From: Rhodocyclales bacterium
GTDB lineage: Bacteria > Pseudomonadota > Gammaproteobacteria > Burkholderiales > Rhodocyclaceae
DNA: 64,000 nucleotides
Reading direction: 5' to 3'
Assembly (NCBI GenBank): GCA_016235805.1
Contig: JACRIY010000046.1
Coordinates: 1 to 64,000, forward strand
The first letter of the stretch is position 1, and each line of letters opens with the position of its first letter. Below are positions 18,082-26,816 of this stretch, piece after piece. Made by a program: the position numbers and the translations under genes. The notes beneath the pieces were generated by a model that was not told where the DNA came from, searched no databases, and saw only the letters and a list, made by a program, of their open reading frames with translations.

Positions 18082-19625
18082 CCGGTGATGTCCCGGATGT
18101 CGCGGTAAAGCGGCTGCAACTGCCGGTACATGCGGCAATACACCTTTCGGTAAAGCTGGTCATAGACGCGCACGTTCTGCGCTTCCGGTTCGAACACGCG
18201 ACCGACGCGCGTCATTTCCCGCACCGCGGTGGGGAAGTCGGGATGCAGGCCGAGGCCGACCGCGGCGACGATCGCGGCGCCCAGGCCGCTGGTCTCGAAA
18301 AGATGCGGCCGTTCGGTCGGGAGGTTGAAGACGTTGGCGGTGATCTGCATCGCCGCGTCGCTTTGCGATCCGCCGCCGGAAACGCGCACCCGCGCGATGC
18401 GCGTGCCGCTGCGGCGCTCGATGCGTTCCTTGCCTTCGCGCAGGGCGTAAGCGAGGCCTTCGAGGATGGCGCGATAGAGGTGGGCGCGGGTATGCACTTC
18501 GCCGAAGCCGATCACCGCGCCCTTGGCTTCTGGTCCCGGGACCTTGATGCCGGGATTCCAGAATGGCTGCAGCATCAGGCCCAGGGAACCGGGCGGCACG
18601 GCTTCGACCAGCTTGTCGAACAGGCTCTCCGGCGTCACCTCGCGCTGGCGCGCCTCGAGCGTCTCGTGCAGCCCGAACTGCTCCTTGAACCAGTTGACCA
18701 TCCAGAAGCCGCGCGTGATCTGGATTTCCGTGTTGTAGTGGCCGGGAACGGCGGCCTGGTAGGGTGGGATGAAGGGCGTGGCCTCGAGGTAGCGCGGGGT
18801 GGTGGTGTTGATGGTGGCGGCGGTGCCGTAGGAAAGGCAGGCGATGTCCGGCGTCAGGCAGCCGGCGCCGATCACTTCGCAGGCCTTGTCGGCGGCACCG
18901 GCCAGCACCGGCAGGCCTTCCGGGATGCCGGTGTCACGCGCGGCGGCCGCACTCACCGTGCCCAGTCGCGTCCCGGCGGCAACCAGTTCCGGCAGCATCC
19001 CGCGCCGGACCGGAAGGCACTGCCATTTCCAGTTCCAGGGATGCGCCCAGCGCGCGCGCCGATAGTCGAATGGAATGTAGCCGACTTGGCAGGCGGCGGA
19101 ATCGGCGAAGCGTCCGGTGAAGCGCCAGTTGAGGTAGCCCGACAGCAGCAGGTATTTGTCGGTGCGCGCCCACAAGGCCGGCTGGTGCTGGGCGATCCAG
19201 TTGGCCTCGGCCTCGCGCGCGAAGTAGCGCACGGTATCGCGCATGCGCACGGCGCGCAGCGCCAGTTCCCACCACCAGGCCAGCTCAGGATCGGCGTCGG
19301 AGCGGCGCTGGTCGAGCCAGACGATGGCGGGACGCAGCGCTTCGCCACGAGCGTCGAGGTTGATCACCGTGGCGCGCTGCGTGGTGACGACCAGGCCGCG
19401 CAAGGCCGACTTGGGCACGCTGGTGTTGGCCCACAGCCGCTGGCAGGCGAGGCTCAGCGCGCGCCAGAATTCCTCGGGATCGTTCTCCACCCAGCCCGGT
19501 TGCGGCGCCTGGTAGCTGCCGATCTCGACCTGCGCCTTGTCGACCAGGTGCCCGTTCAGGTCGAAGATCAGGGCGCGCACGCTCTGCGTGCCGTTGTCGA
19601 TGGCGAGGATGTAGTCGTTGCTCAT
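18060..19625 (-). CDS. FGGY-family carbohydrate kinase
   Basis: 521 residues. The N-terminal ATPase block ILAIDNGTQSVRALIFD and the second-domain block SGGGSQSDAAMQITANVF, followed by ETSGLGAAIVAAVGLG, are the two family signatures. It phosphorylates a pentose, a related polyol or a ketose; the substrate cannot be told from sequence. It is downstream of a fumarylacetoacetase-family gene on the same strand, which suggests sugar-acid breakdown. The C-terminus (QPLYRDIRDITGY) overlaps the 3' end of the hybrid kinase by 22 bp in convergent orientation. Confidence 0.92.
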   Translation of the reverse strand: MSNDYILAIDNGTQSVRALIFDLNGHLVDKAQVEIGSYQAPQPGWVENDPEEFWRALSLACQRLWANTSVPKSALRGLVVTTQRATVINLDARGEALRPAIVWLDQRRSDADPELAWWWELALRAVRMRDTVRYFAREAEANWIAQHQPALWARTDKYLLLSGYLNWRFTGRFADSAACQVGYIPFDYRRARWAHPWNWKWQCLPVRRGMLPELVAAGTRLGTVSAAAARDTGIPEGLPVLAGAADKACEVIGAGCLTPDIACLSYGTAATINTTTPRYLEATPFIPPYQAAVPGHYNTEIQITRGFWMVNWFKEQFGLHETLEARQREVTPESLFDKLVEAVPPGSLGLMLQPFWNPGIKVPGPEAKGAVIGFGEVHTRAHLYRAILEGLAYALREGKERIERRSGTRIARVRVSGGGSQSDAAMQITANVFNLPTERPHLFETSGLGAAIVAAVGLGLHPDFPTAVREMTRVGRVFEPEAQNVRVYDQLYRKVYCRMYRQLQPLYRDIRDITGYPGRES

Positions 19626-19658
19626 CGCGGCCGGAATGCCGGGGAACCCGATCGAATC

Positions 19659-19682
19659 GCCGTAGTGTCAGCGCCGACTTTT
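19659..19682 (+). repeat. Dispersed 24-bp motif, copy 6 (plus)
   Basis: GCCGTAGTGTCA then GCGCCGACTTTT. It lies between the FGGY kinase and the FAH-family gene, 6 bp beyond the stop codon of the latter. Confidence 0.75.
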
Positions 19683-19688
19683 GCGTTG

Positions 19689-20528
19689 CTATGCCGCGGC
19701 AATTACGGTCTGCTGCTGCTCGCCTAGGCCGTCCACCGCCAGCCGGAGCCGGTCGCCGACGGCGAGGAAGCGGCCGCGGCCCATGCCGACGCCCTGCGGC
19801 GTGCCGGTGCAGATCACGTCGCCGGGCAGCAGGGTCATGAAGCGCGAGACGTAGCTGACGATCTCGGCGCAGGAAAACACCATGTCGGCGGTGGAGGAAT
19901 CCTGCATGCGTTCGCCATTGAGGTCGAGCCACAGGCGCAGGGCCTGCGGGTCGGGAACTTCGTCCCGCGTCACCAGCCAGGGGCCGATCGGGCCGAAGCT
20001 GTCGCAGCCTTTGCCCTTGTCCCACTGGCCGCCGCGCTCGAGCTGAAAGCTGCGCTCGGAGACGTCGTTGAAGGTGCAGTAGCCGGCGACATGGTCCAGC
20101 GCGCGGGCCTCGGCGACCCGGCGCGTCTCGCGGCCGATGACGATGCCGAGTTCGACCTCCCAGTCCAGCTTGGTGCTGTCCACCGGTTTGATGATCGGGT
20201 CGTTGGGGCCGCCGATGCAGGTGGTGGCCTTCATGAACATCACCGGCTCGGTGGGGATCGGCATGCCGGCTTCATTGGCGTGGGCACGGTAGTTGAGGCC
20301 GATGCCGACGATCTTGGAAATGCCGGTGAAGGGCACGCCCAGGCGCGGCGTGCCGCGCACCGCCGGCAGCGACATCGGATCCAGCGCGCGCAGGCGCTTT
20401 TGCCCGGCGGCGGAGATCTCGTTCCAGCCGATGCCGGCGACATGGGCCGACAGGTCGCGCAGGCTGCCGTCGGGAGCGATCAATCCGGGCTTTTCACGCC
20501 CGTTGGGGCCGTAGCGGAGCAGCTTCAT
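19689..20528 (-). CDS. Fumarylacetoacetate hydrolase family protein
   Basis: 279 residues. The FAH fold signatures are visible: IVGIGLNYRAHANEAG, the metal-binding Glu pair in LDWEVELGIVIG, FNDVSERSFQ, GPWLVTRDEV, and GDVICTGTPQGVGMGRG near the end. Enzymes of this group hydrolyse or decarboxylate 2,4-diketo acids, for example 2,4-diketo-3-deoxy-L-fuconate hydrolase or 2-hydroxyhepta-2,4-diene-dioate isomerase; ureidoglycolate lyase is a close alternative. The adjacent sugar kinase favours a sugar-acid route. It follows the Mla-type genes on the same strand after a 36-bp gap. Confidence 0.92.
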   Translation of the reverse strand: MKLLRYGPNGREKPGLIAPDGSLRDLSAHVAGIGWNEISAAGQKRLRALDPMSLPAVRGTPRLGVPFTGISKIVGIGLNYRAHANEAGMPIPTEPVMFMKATTCIGGPNDPIIKPVDSTKLDWEVELGIVIGRETRRVAEARALDHVAGYCTFNDVSERSFQLERGGQWDKGKGCDSFGPIGPWLVTRDEVPDPQALRLWLDLNGERMQDSSTADMVFSCAEIVSYVSRFMTLLPGDVICTGTPQGVGMGRGRFLAVGDRLRLAVDGLGEQQQTVIAAA

Positions 20529-20564
20529 GGAATCTCCTCGTATGTTGAATGGATGGGATGCGGA

Positions 20565-21581
20565 TCAGGGGCTGGACTTCTGCTTCTTCCCGCGCCAGAT
20601 CGCGTCGGGTTGCTGCTCCAGGGTTTCCGCCAGCAGGCGCAGGGCGTCGGCGGCGCGGGCGATTTCCTTCAGCGCGGCATTGACGTTCTGTACCGTGGGT
20701 GCTTCCTGTTCGGTCAGGCTGCGCACGGCGTTGGCGGCCCGCGCCAGGTCCTCGCTGGCCTGCGTCATGCCGGCGACCATGCGCGAATCGGGCCGCGCCA
20801 GTTCGGCGACGCGGTCGGCCGCGGTGTCGAGCTTGGCAAGCGCCGCCTGCGCCGCCAACAATGCCTTGTTCATTTCGGCCAGGTTGTCGCGCACATCCTT
20901 GAGGATCGGGCCGCCCTGCGCATCGAACCGCCTGGCGAGCGACTCGAGGTGGCGCAGCGTCGCGTCGAGGCGGCGCGGCAGGTCCTGGGTCGCCTGCGCC
21001 GACATCAGCTTGTTCACCGCGCCGCTGATCGCGGCGACGTCGGCGAGGAAGCTGTCCATCGGAAATCCTTCGAGCTTGGAGGTCAGTTCCTGCACGGCGG
21101 TGCGGATGGTCGGAATTTCGCTCTGCTCGGGATCGAGGGCGGCGAATACGGCCGGCTTGTCGGGATGGAAATCCAGGTCGACATAGAGCTGCCCGGTGAG
21201 CAGGCTTTGCAGCCGCAGCCGCGCGCGCAGGCCGCGCTCGACCAGCTGGCGGATCGTGGCGCGGTCGCGCAGGTCGATGTCCGCGCCGCCGTGGGAATGC
21301 ACGACGCGAGGCTCGACTTCGATCGTCACCGGCACCAGGAAGCGGCGGCTCTGCTGGTCCAGGCCCAACTGTATCTGCCGCACGGTGCCGACCTTGACGC
21401 CGAGGAAGACCACCGGCGCGCCGACCTGCAGGCCCTGCGCCGCGCCCTCGAAATACAGCACGTGCTGGCGGCGTTCGCCGAACCAGCTGCCGCCGGCCAG
21501 CAGTAGCGTGGCGACAACGGCCAGCGCCACGGCGCCGAGCACGAAGGCGCCGATCAGGGTGGGGTTGGCTTTTCTGCTCAC
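20565..21581 (-). CDS. mlaD: MlaD/MCE-family lipid-transport protein
   Basis: 338 residues. One N-terminal membrane helix (about 9-29), then an MCE domain (about 38-118) with EGAAQGLQVGAPVVFLGVKVG and LTGQLYVDLDF. A long helical region of about 200 residues follows (LDTAADRVAELARPD and similar), as in PqiB/YebT-like or long MlaD proteins that build a periplasmic channel. It is the substrate-binding part of a phospholipid ABC transporter with the next two genes. Its start overlaps the end of the ATPase gene by 4 bp, so the genes are translationally coupled. Confidence 0.93.
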   Translation of the reverse strand: MSRKANPTLIGAFVLGAVALAVVATLLLAGGSWFGERRQHVLYFEGAAQGLQVGAPVVFLGVKVGTVRQIQLGLDQQSRRFLVPVTIEVEPRVVHSHGGADIDLRDRATIRQLVERGLRARLRLQSLLTGQLYVDLDFHPDKPAVFAALDPEQSEIPTIRTAVQELTSKLEGFPMDSFLADVAAISGAVNKLMSAQATQDLPRRLDATLRHLESLARRFDAQGGPILKDVRDNLAEMNKALLAAQAALAKLDTAADRVAELARPDSRMVAGMTQASEDLARAANAVRSLTEQEAPTVQNVNAALKEIARAADALRLLAETLEQQPDAIWRGKKQKSSP

Positions 21582-22330
21582 GCCGTTCCACCCCGAGTCA
21601 GGAAGTGGCGCACCTTGGGGTGGCCGCTTTTCAATGCGTCCTGCGGATGGCCGGTGGCGATCATGCGGCGGCTTTCGGAATCGAGATAGATCGAATTGTT
21701 ACCGATGCTGAGGATGCTGGCCAGTTCGTGGGTGACGACCACGATGGTGGTGCCGAGGCTGTCGCGCAGTTCCACGATCAGTTCGTCCAGGCGCCGCGCC
21801 GTCAGCGGGTCGAGTCCGGAGGAGGGTTCGTCGATGACCAGGATCTCGGGATCAAGCGCCATCGCCCGCGCCAGGCCGGCGCGCTTCTTCATGCCGCCGC
21901 TCAGTTCGGCCGGGTACAGGTCTTCGCAGCCGGCGAGCCCGACCAGGGCCAGCTTGAAGGCGACGATCTCGTCCACTCGCGCTGCCGGCAGGCCGGTGTA
22001 TTCGGCGATCGGCAGCGCGACGTTTTCCGCCAGGGTCAGCGAGCTCCACAGCGCGCCGCCCTGGAACAGGATGCCGAGCCGGCGCTTGAGCCTTTGCTGC
22101 TCGTCTGCCGTCGCATTCCAGAAATCCTCGCCGCTGTAGAGCACCGAACCCGCGGCGGGCCTTTGCAGCCCGACCAGGGCGCGCATCAGCGTCGTCTTGC
22201 CGCAGCCGTTGCCGCCCATGACGATGAAGATGTCGCCCTTGTTCACGACGAAGTCGAGGCCGCTTTGCACGATGAAATCGCCATAGGCCATGGAAAGGTC
22301 GCGTACTTCGATGTGCGGCACGGCGTCCAT
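21578..22330 (-). CDS. mlaF: Mla-type ABC transporter ATP-binding protein
   Basis: 250 residues. Walker A MGGNGCGKTT (about 38-47), Q-loop LFQGGALWSSLT, signature LSGGMKKRAGLARAMALDPE, Walker B ILVIDEPSSGLDP and the switch His in VVTHE. The SGGMKKRAGLARA form is typical of MlaF. It powers phospholipid movement between the inner and outer membranes with MlaE and MlaD. It sits 4 bp after the permease gene and overlaps mlaD by 4 bp. Confidence 0.95.
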   Translation of the reverse strand: MDAVPHIEVRDLSMAYGDFIVQSGLDFVVNKGDIFIVMGGNGCGKTTLMRALVGLQRPAAGSVLYSGEDFWNATADEQQRLKRRLGILFQGGALWSSLTLAENVALPIAEYTGLPAARVDEIVAFKLALVGLAGCEDLYPAELSGGMKKRAGLARAMALDPEILVIDEPSSGLDPLTARRLDELIVELRDSLGTTIVVVTHELASILSIGNNSIYLDSESRRMIATGHPQDALKSGHPKVRHFLTRGGTA

Positions 22331-22334
22331 GGCT

Positions 22335-23477
22335 CTAGATGCCGAGCTGGTAATAGACGACGGTCATGATCGACGCCGCGATCGTGATCAGCAGGATCGC
22401 GGTGACCACGGCGGAAGTCGCCGCATGGCCGACGGCTTCCGCGCTGCGACCGCACTGCATGCCGCGCAGGCAACCGGCGAAGGCGATCATCGCGCCATAC
22501 ACCGTGCCCTTGGACAGGCCGACGGCGAACTGCTTGAACTCCAGCGCGCGCAGTGTTTCCGTGTAGTACTCGAAGACGCCGATGTCGAAAATGGTGACCG
22601 AGACCAGCAATCCCGCCAGCATGCCGATGAAGCCGGAGTAGAGCGTCAAGAGCGGCACCATCAGCATCAGCGCCAGCATGCGCGGCAGCACCAGGAAATC
22701 GATGGCGGAAATGCCCAGCGTCTTGTAGGCGTCGATTTCCTCGTTGACCTGCATGGTGCCGAGCTGGGCGGCAAAGGCGGCGCCGGTGCGGCCGGCGATG
22801 ATGATACCGGTCATCAAGGCGCCTACCTCGCGCACCATGCCGATGGCCACCAGGTCGGCGATGAAGATTTGCGCCCCGACCAGTTTCAGCTGGTCGGCGC
22901 CGAGGTAGGCGAGGATCAGGCCTACCAGGAAGCTGATCACGGAAACGATGGGCAGCGCGCGCGGCCCGACTTCCTCGATCTCCAGCCACAGGTCGCGGGC
23001 GCGAAAGCGGGCGCGTCCTGCGAGCAGCCGCAGCAAGGACAGCGTGACTTCGCCAAGAAAGCCCAGCATTTGCGGCGCACCACGCAGGAAATCCTGGGTG
23101 GCGACGCCGACCTGGGCGAACACTCCCTGCGGGCCGGCATTGCGCGCGGCCAGCTTGTGTTCCGGAACGGCCCGCGCCATCGCCAGCAGGTGTTGCGCTC
23201 CCAGTGGCAGTTCGCTGTCATCGACGGCGATGCCTCGTTCCGCGCAGGCCCTGCAAATTCCGGCAACGAAGCTGAGCAGGCCGGAATCCCACTCGACGAG
23301 TTCGCCTGCCTCGAAGCGTATCCGATGCACCGATGCGTCGAGCTTGTCCTTCAGGGATTCCGGCGCCGGCAGGCCCTGGTCGATGCGCCAGCGTCCGCCG
23401 AGGCCGATGAACAGGGTGCCGCGGCTGTCGGCCTCACCCGGGCGCAGGGCCAAGCGCCACGCTGCCTCACCGCCCAT
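22335..23477 (-). CDS. mlaE: MlaE-type permease with fused N-terminal STAS-like domain
   Basis: 380 residues, longer than the usual 260 of MlaE. Residues 1-110 look like a STAS/MlaB domain (GGRWRIDQGLPAPESL, then a second helix-strand block). The permease part begins near 140 and carries GLILAYLGADQLK, VREVGALMTGIIIAGRTGAAFAAQLG and LPRMLALMLMVPLLTL. The MlaB function is therefore probably carried in the same chain. No mlaC homologue follows in this operon. It begins 15 bp after the rhlE stop. Confidence 0.93.
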   Translation of the reverse strand: MGGEAAWRLALRPGEADSRGTLFIGLGGRWRIDQGLPAPESLKDKLDASVHRIRFEAGELVEWDSGLLSFVAGICRACAERGIAVDDSELPLGAQHLLAMARAVPEHKLAARNAGPQGVFAQVGVATQDFLRGAPQMLGFLGEVTLSLLRLLAGRARFRARDLWLEIEEVGPRALPIVSVISFLVGLILAYLGADQLKLVGAQIFIADLVAIGMVREVGALMTGIIIAGRTGAAFAAQLGTMQVNEEIDAYKTLGISAIDFLVLPRMLALMLMVPLLTLYSGFIGMLAGLLVSVTIFDIGVFEYYTETLRALEFKQFAVGLSKGTVYGAMIAFAGCLRGMQCGRSAEAVGHAATSAVVTAILLITIAASIMTVVYYQLGI

Positions 23478-23492
23478 GGCCGGTCTCGAATG

Positions 23493-25031
23493 CTATTTCT
23501 TGCCGAAGCCGCCGAGCAGGGCCGCCACGGGGCGTTGCGGGCGGGTGGGAACCGGCTTTTCCGCGGCCACTTCAGCGGGGGCAGACTTGCTGACATAGGG
23601 CTTGTTCGGATCGAAGTCGAGCTTGGGCAGTCGCGGGTCGAAGCGGGGCACGTGGGATACGGGCGTCGGCAGTTCGCGCCCGGCGGGTTTGACGCCTTCC
23701 AGCGTCAGCGCACGATCGCGCTCGCGGGCTTTCTCGCGGGCCCGTTCGAGGTGCTCGCGCTTGTGGCCGCGATTGCTCGGTGCACGTTCGGGCGGCGCGG
23801 AGGCCAGCTCGGCGAAGCCGCTGATTTCGACGCGCTCGATCTTGCGCTTGATCAGTTTTTCGATGTCGGCCAGGCGCTGCGCTTCTTCGGGGGCGAACAG
23901 CGAGGTGGCGTCGCCATGCTTGCCGGCACGGCCGGTGCGGCCGATGCGATGCACGTAGTCCTCGGCGGTATGCGGCAGTTCGTAGTTGATGACGTGCGGC
24001 AGGTCGTCGATGTCGAGGCCGCGCGCGGCGACGTCGGTGGCGACCAGCACGCGGATCTTGCCGGACTTGAAGCCTTCCAGCGCTTCGGTGCGCTGCTGCT
24101 GGCTCTTGTCGCCGTGGATGGCGTCGGCGGCGATGCCCTGGCGTTCGAGATAGACGGCGAGGCGGCTGGCGCCGAACTTGGTGCCGACGAAGACCAGCAC
24201 CTGCTTGGTCTTTTCATCGTCGTGGGTCATGAGGTGCACCAGCAGGCTGCGCTTGAGGTCGGAGGCGACCGGATAGACGCGGTGGGTGATGGTCTCGGAG
24301 ACGGCGTTGCGGCGCGCCACCTCGATCAGTTGCGGCGCCTTCAGCATGCTGTCGGCGAGGTTCTTGATCTCGTTGGAGAAGGTGGCGGAGAACAGCAGGC
24401 TCTGGCGCTCCTTGGGCAGCATGGCGAGGATGCGCTTGATGTCGGGGATGAAACCCATGTCCAGCATGCGGTCGGCTTCGTCGAGCACCAGCACCTCGAC
24501 CTGGGCGAAGGAGACGCTCTTCTGCTCCACGTGGTCGAGCAGGCGGCCGGGCGTGGCGACGACGATCTCGCGGCCCTCGCGCAACTGGGCGATCTGCGGC
24601 CGGATGTCCACGCCGCCGTAGATGCAGACCGAGCGCAGCGGCAGATGCTTGCTGTAGGTGACGACGCTTTCGTGCACCTGCATCGCCAGTTCGCGCGTCG
24701 GCGCCAGGATCAGGGCGCGCACCGGGTGCCGCGCCGGCGAGGGCGAGGAACTGGCGTACTTGGCCAGGCGCTGCAGCAGGGGCAGGGTGAAGCCGGCGGT
24801 CTTGCCGGTGCCGGTTTGCGCGCCGCCCATGACGTCCTTGCCGGCCAGGATGATGGGGATGGCCTGGCTCTGGATCGGTGTCGGGTGGGTGTAGCCGTTG
24901 TCTTTGACGGCGCGCAGCAACTCGGGCAGCAGGCCGATTTCGTCAAAAGTCGGCGCTGGCGCTGCGGCGACGGCGTCTGTTTCTGCAATGGGATCGGAGG
25001 GTGTGGCGGGGGCTTGTGTGATCGCGTTCAA
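23493..25031 (-). CDS. rhlE: DEAD-box ATP-dependent RNA helicase RhlE
   Basis: 512 residues from a TTG at 25031, preceded by AGGAG with 5-base spacing. The reading frame extends upstream to 25163 but has no ATG or family residues before the core. Motifs: F-x-x-x-GL Q-motif (FDEIGLLPELL at 29-39), AQTGTGKT at 71-78, PTRELA, DEAD (VLDEADRMLDMGF), SATF, HGDKSQ, and HRIGRTGRAG. The C-terminal tail is basic, as in RhlE proteins of cold response and ribosome assembly. Residues 24-30 (APAPTFD) are encoded by the dispersed motif, just before the conserved core. A hairpin overlaps its Shine-Dalgarno (see 25039). Confidence 0.95.
   Translation of the reverse strand: MNAITQAPATPSDPIAETDAVAAAPAPTFDEIGLLPELLRAVKDNGYTHPTPIQSQAIPIILAGKDVMGGAQTGTGKTAGFTLPLLQRLAKYASSSPSPARHPVRALILAPTRELAMQVHESVVTYSKHLPLRSVCIYGGVDIRPQIAQLREGREIVVATPGRLLDHVEQKSVSFAQVEVLVLDEADRMLDMGFIPDIKRILAMLPKERQSLLFSATFSNEIKNLADSMLKAPQLIEVARRNAVSETITHRVYPVASDLKRSLLVHLMTHDDEKTKQVLVFVGTKFGASRLAVYLERQGIAADAIHGDKSQQQRTEALEGFKSGKIRVLVATDVAARGLDIDDLPHVINYELPHTAEDYVHRIGRTGRAGKHGDATSLFAPEEAQRLADIEKLIKRKIERVEISGFAELASAPPERAPSNRGHKREHLERAREKARERDRALTLEGVKPAGRELPTPVSHVPRFDPRLPKLDFDPNKPYVSKSAPAEVAAEKPVPTRPQRPVAALLGGFGKK
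24945..24968 (-). repeat. Dispersed 24-bp motif, copy 7 (minus), inside rhlE
   Basis: GCCGCAGCGCCA then GCGCCGACTTTT on the minus strand. Read in sense by rhlE as AAAPAPTF, directly before the Q-motif. Confidence 0.8.
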
Positions 25032-25038
25032 ATGAACT

Positions 25039-25076
25039 CCTGAATCGGCCTGCCCCTCGCGGGGAACCGGTTCAGG
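25039..25076 (-). promoter_or_regulatory. 5'-UTR hairpin overlapping the rhlE Shine-Dalgarno
   Basis: On the minus strand, CCTGAACCGG pairs with CCGATTCAGG (one A-C mismatch), with an inner CCCC/GGGG stem. The AGG of the AGGAG Shine-Dalgarno for the TTG start lies inside the distal arm. Sequestering of the ribosome site in the RNA is possible; this is structural inference. Confidence 0.55.
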
Positions 25077-25195
25077 CGGCGAAGCGCTTGAGGGAAGTGC
25101 GGCGGATTGCCGGAACGGGCGCCAACCGGCAGGGCGCGCCACGCGTATTGTATTACAGGCCACCCCCGCCGCGCGGGCTCGTCAGGACTGCGGCA

Positions 25196-25903
25196 CTACT
25201 TGAACAGGCCCTTGATCGAATCTCCGGCCTTGTCGAGCGCCTGGCCGGTCGATTTCAGCAGCCGATCGAAATTCACCGATCCGGTGAGCTTCGACTTCAG
25301 GGCGGCGGCGATTTCCTGCCCCAGTTCGCCCGGCGTAATGCCGCCGCGAGACTTGCCGACGTTGCGCAAACTGATGTCGGGCAGGGGAACGGTCAGGGTC
25401 TTGCCTCCCATGAAGGCGGCGCTGGCGTGGGCCTTGGTGTTGGAGATGGTCAGCGCTTCGACGATCAGCTTCGGGCCGGTGTCCTTTTTTCCCTTGTCGG
25501 TCGGTCCGAGGTAAGCCGCGATGTTCTTCTGGATTGCGTCGAAATTGGTCGTTCCTTCGCCTTTTTCGTAGATTACGTCGGGCCCGTCGATGATGATGCT
25601 GTGGATGATGATCACATCCTTGGCGATCGTGCCGACGTCGATGGCGATGTCGATCCGCTCCACCTTGAGCGCGTGCGACGTCTTGAACCCCGAAGGATTG
25701 CCGATCTCAAGGCGGCGGATGCTGCCCTTGCCGCTGGTAGTGGAGATGGCCACGTCGCCGACGGAAACCTTCGCCCGGGTCATGGCGCTGCCGTAGCTCG
25801 CGATGGCGTCGCGCACCATATGGTCGATGTTGCCGGACAGCCAGTAGCCTGCCGCGCCGATCGCAATGGCCAGGACCAGCAGGACGATCGCCGCTTTTTT
25901 CAT
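25196..25903 (-). CDS. AsmA-like membrane-anchored protein, function unknown
   Basis: 235 residues. A single N-terminal membrane helix (about 4-22) is followed by a beta-rich periplasmic part with GKGSIRRLEIGNPSGFKTSHALKV-type blocks at about 59-82 and IIHSIIIDGPDVIYEKGEGTTNFDAI at about 99-124, the pattern of AsmA/DUF748 proteins linked to outer-membrane lipid handling. The C-terminus is helical (LKSTGQALDKAGDSIKGLFK). It overlaps the upstream hydrolase stop by 4 bp, so the two are co-translated. No specific role can be given. Confidence 0.82.
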   Translation of the reverse strand: MKKAAIVLLVLAIAIGAAGYWLSGNIDHMVRDAIASYGSAMTRAKVSVGDVAISTTSGKGSIRRLEIGNPSGFKTSHALKVERIDIAIDVGTIAKDVIIIHSIIIDGPDVIYEKGEGTTNFDAIQKNIAAYLGPTDKGKKDTGPKLIVEALTISNTKAHASAAFMGGKTLTVPLPDISLRNVGKSRGGITPGELGQEIAAALKSKLTGSVNFDRLLKSTGQALDKAGDSIKGLFK

Positions 25904-26748
25904 GTGTTTCGCTGGACGAGGGACAGGGTGGCCCGGAACAGGGCGTGGTTTGCCTCGCCCAGGGCTTCGACGCTCGCCAGGTGATGGCGGCCGGGCAGGG
26001 GTACGTCATCGCGGAAGCAGTGCGGCCAGGCGCTGCGGATCAGGCGGTTCTGGCGGCGGAACTCGGCACTCTCGTCGGCGCCGACGGCGGTGATCATGGG
26101 TGTAGGCTGGCCCGGTCGATAATTGACCGGACTGACGAACTTCGCCGTGCGCGCGTCGAGTCGCAGGTCGTCCTGCAGAAAAGCGGCATGCACCAGCGGC
26201 CGCAGGTCGTAAAGTCCGGAAATGCAGACCGCACCGCGCAGCAGGTCAGCCGGCAAGTCGGGCGCCCAGCGCGGCCAGTTGGCGGCCAGCATCATCGCCG
26301 CAAGGTGGGCCCCAGCCGAGTGGCCGGCAACCACGATGCGCCGGGCATCGATGCCGTGGCGCGAGGCGTTGCGATACAGCCAGGACAAGGCGCCCAGCAT
26401 CTGCCGCACCATGTCCGCGATCGGCGTTGCCGGCGCCAGGCCGTAATTCGGCATGGCGACGGCGACGCCGGCCTCGACGAACGCCGGCGCGAGGAAGGAG
26501 AAGTCCTGCTTGTCCAGCGAACGCCAGTAGCCGCCGTGGATGAACACCAGCAACGGCGCGTTGTTCCTGGCGGTCGGGTAGAAATCGAGCGCTTCGGCGG
26601 GCGAAGGTCCGAATCGACAGTCGGACTCGACCTTCATGCGGGCACGGGCGGCGCCGGATTCCTCGCGCCAGCGCGCAAAGATCTGCGGATGATCCGCAAT
26701 GGCGGCGCGGGCGTTGTACTCGGCCTCGAGTTGGCGTGGCGTCAGCAT
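25900..26748 (-). CDS. Alpha/beta hydrolase, BD-FAE / formamidase-like
   Basis: 282 residues from the ATG at 26748; an in-frame TTG six codons upstream is an alternative. Motifs: oxyanion-hole HGGYWRSLDK, nucleophile serine in VAGHSAGAH, and a late Asp/His region (VGADESAEF, PGRHHLASVE). The HGGYW form and spacing resemble kynurenine formamidase and acetyl-esterase relatives. No other kynurenine-pathway gene is nearby, so the substrate stays open. It overlaps the AsmA-like gene by 4 bp. Confidence 0.87.
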   Translation of the reverse strand: MLTPRQLEAEYNARAAIADHPQIFARWREESGAARARMKVESDCRFGPSPAEALDFYPTARNNAPLLVFIHGGYWRSLDKQDFSFLAPAFVEAGVAVAMPNYGLAPATPIADMVRQMLGALSWLYRNASRHGIDARRIVVAGHSAGAHLAAMMLAANWPRWAPDLPADLLRGAVCISGLYDLRPLVHAAFLQDDLRLDARTAKFVSPVNYRPGQPTPMITAVGADESAEFRRQNRLIRSAWPHCFRDDVPLPGRHHLASVEALGEANHALFRATLSLVQRNT

Positions 26749-26816
26749 GCTGCAGCTAGCGGGCAATTTCCAGGAAGCGATCTGCGCTGCGGCGCATCGC
26801 GGAAACCTTGGCGGGC

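Noticed and set aside
22290-25043. A 917-codon open frame on the plus strand
   Set aside because: Antisense to rhlE, mlaE and mlaF; no start context or domain, rich in Gln/His/Arg like other shadows.
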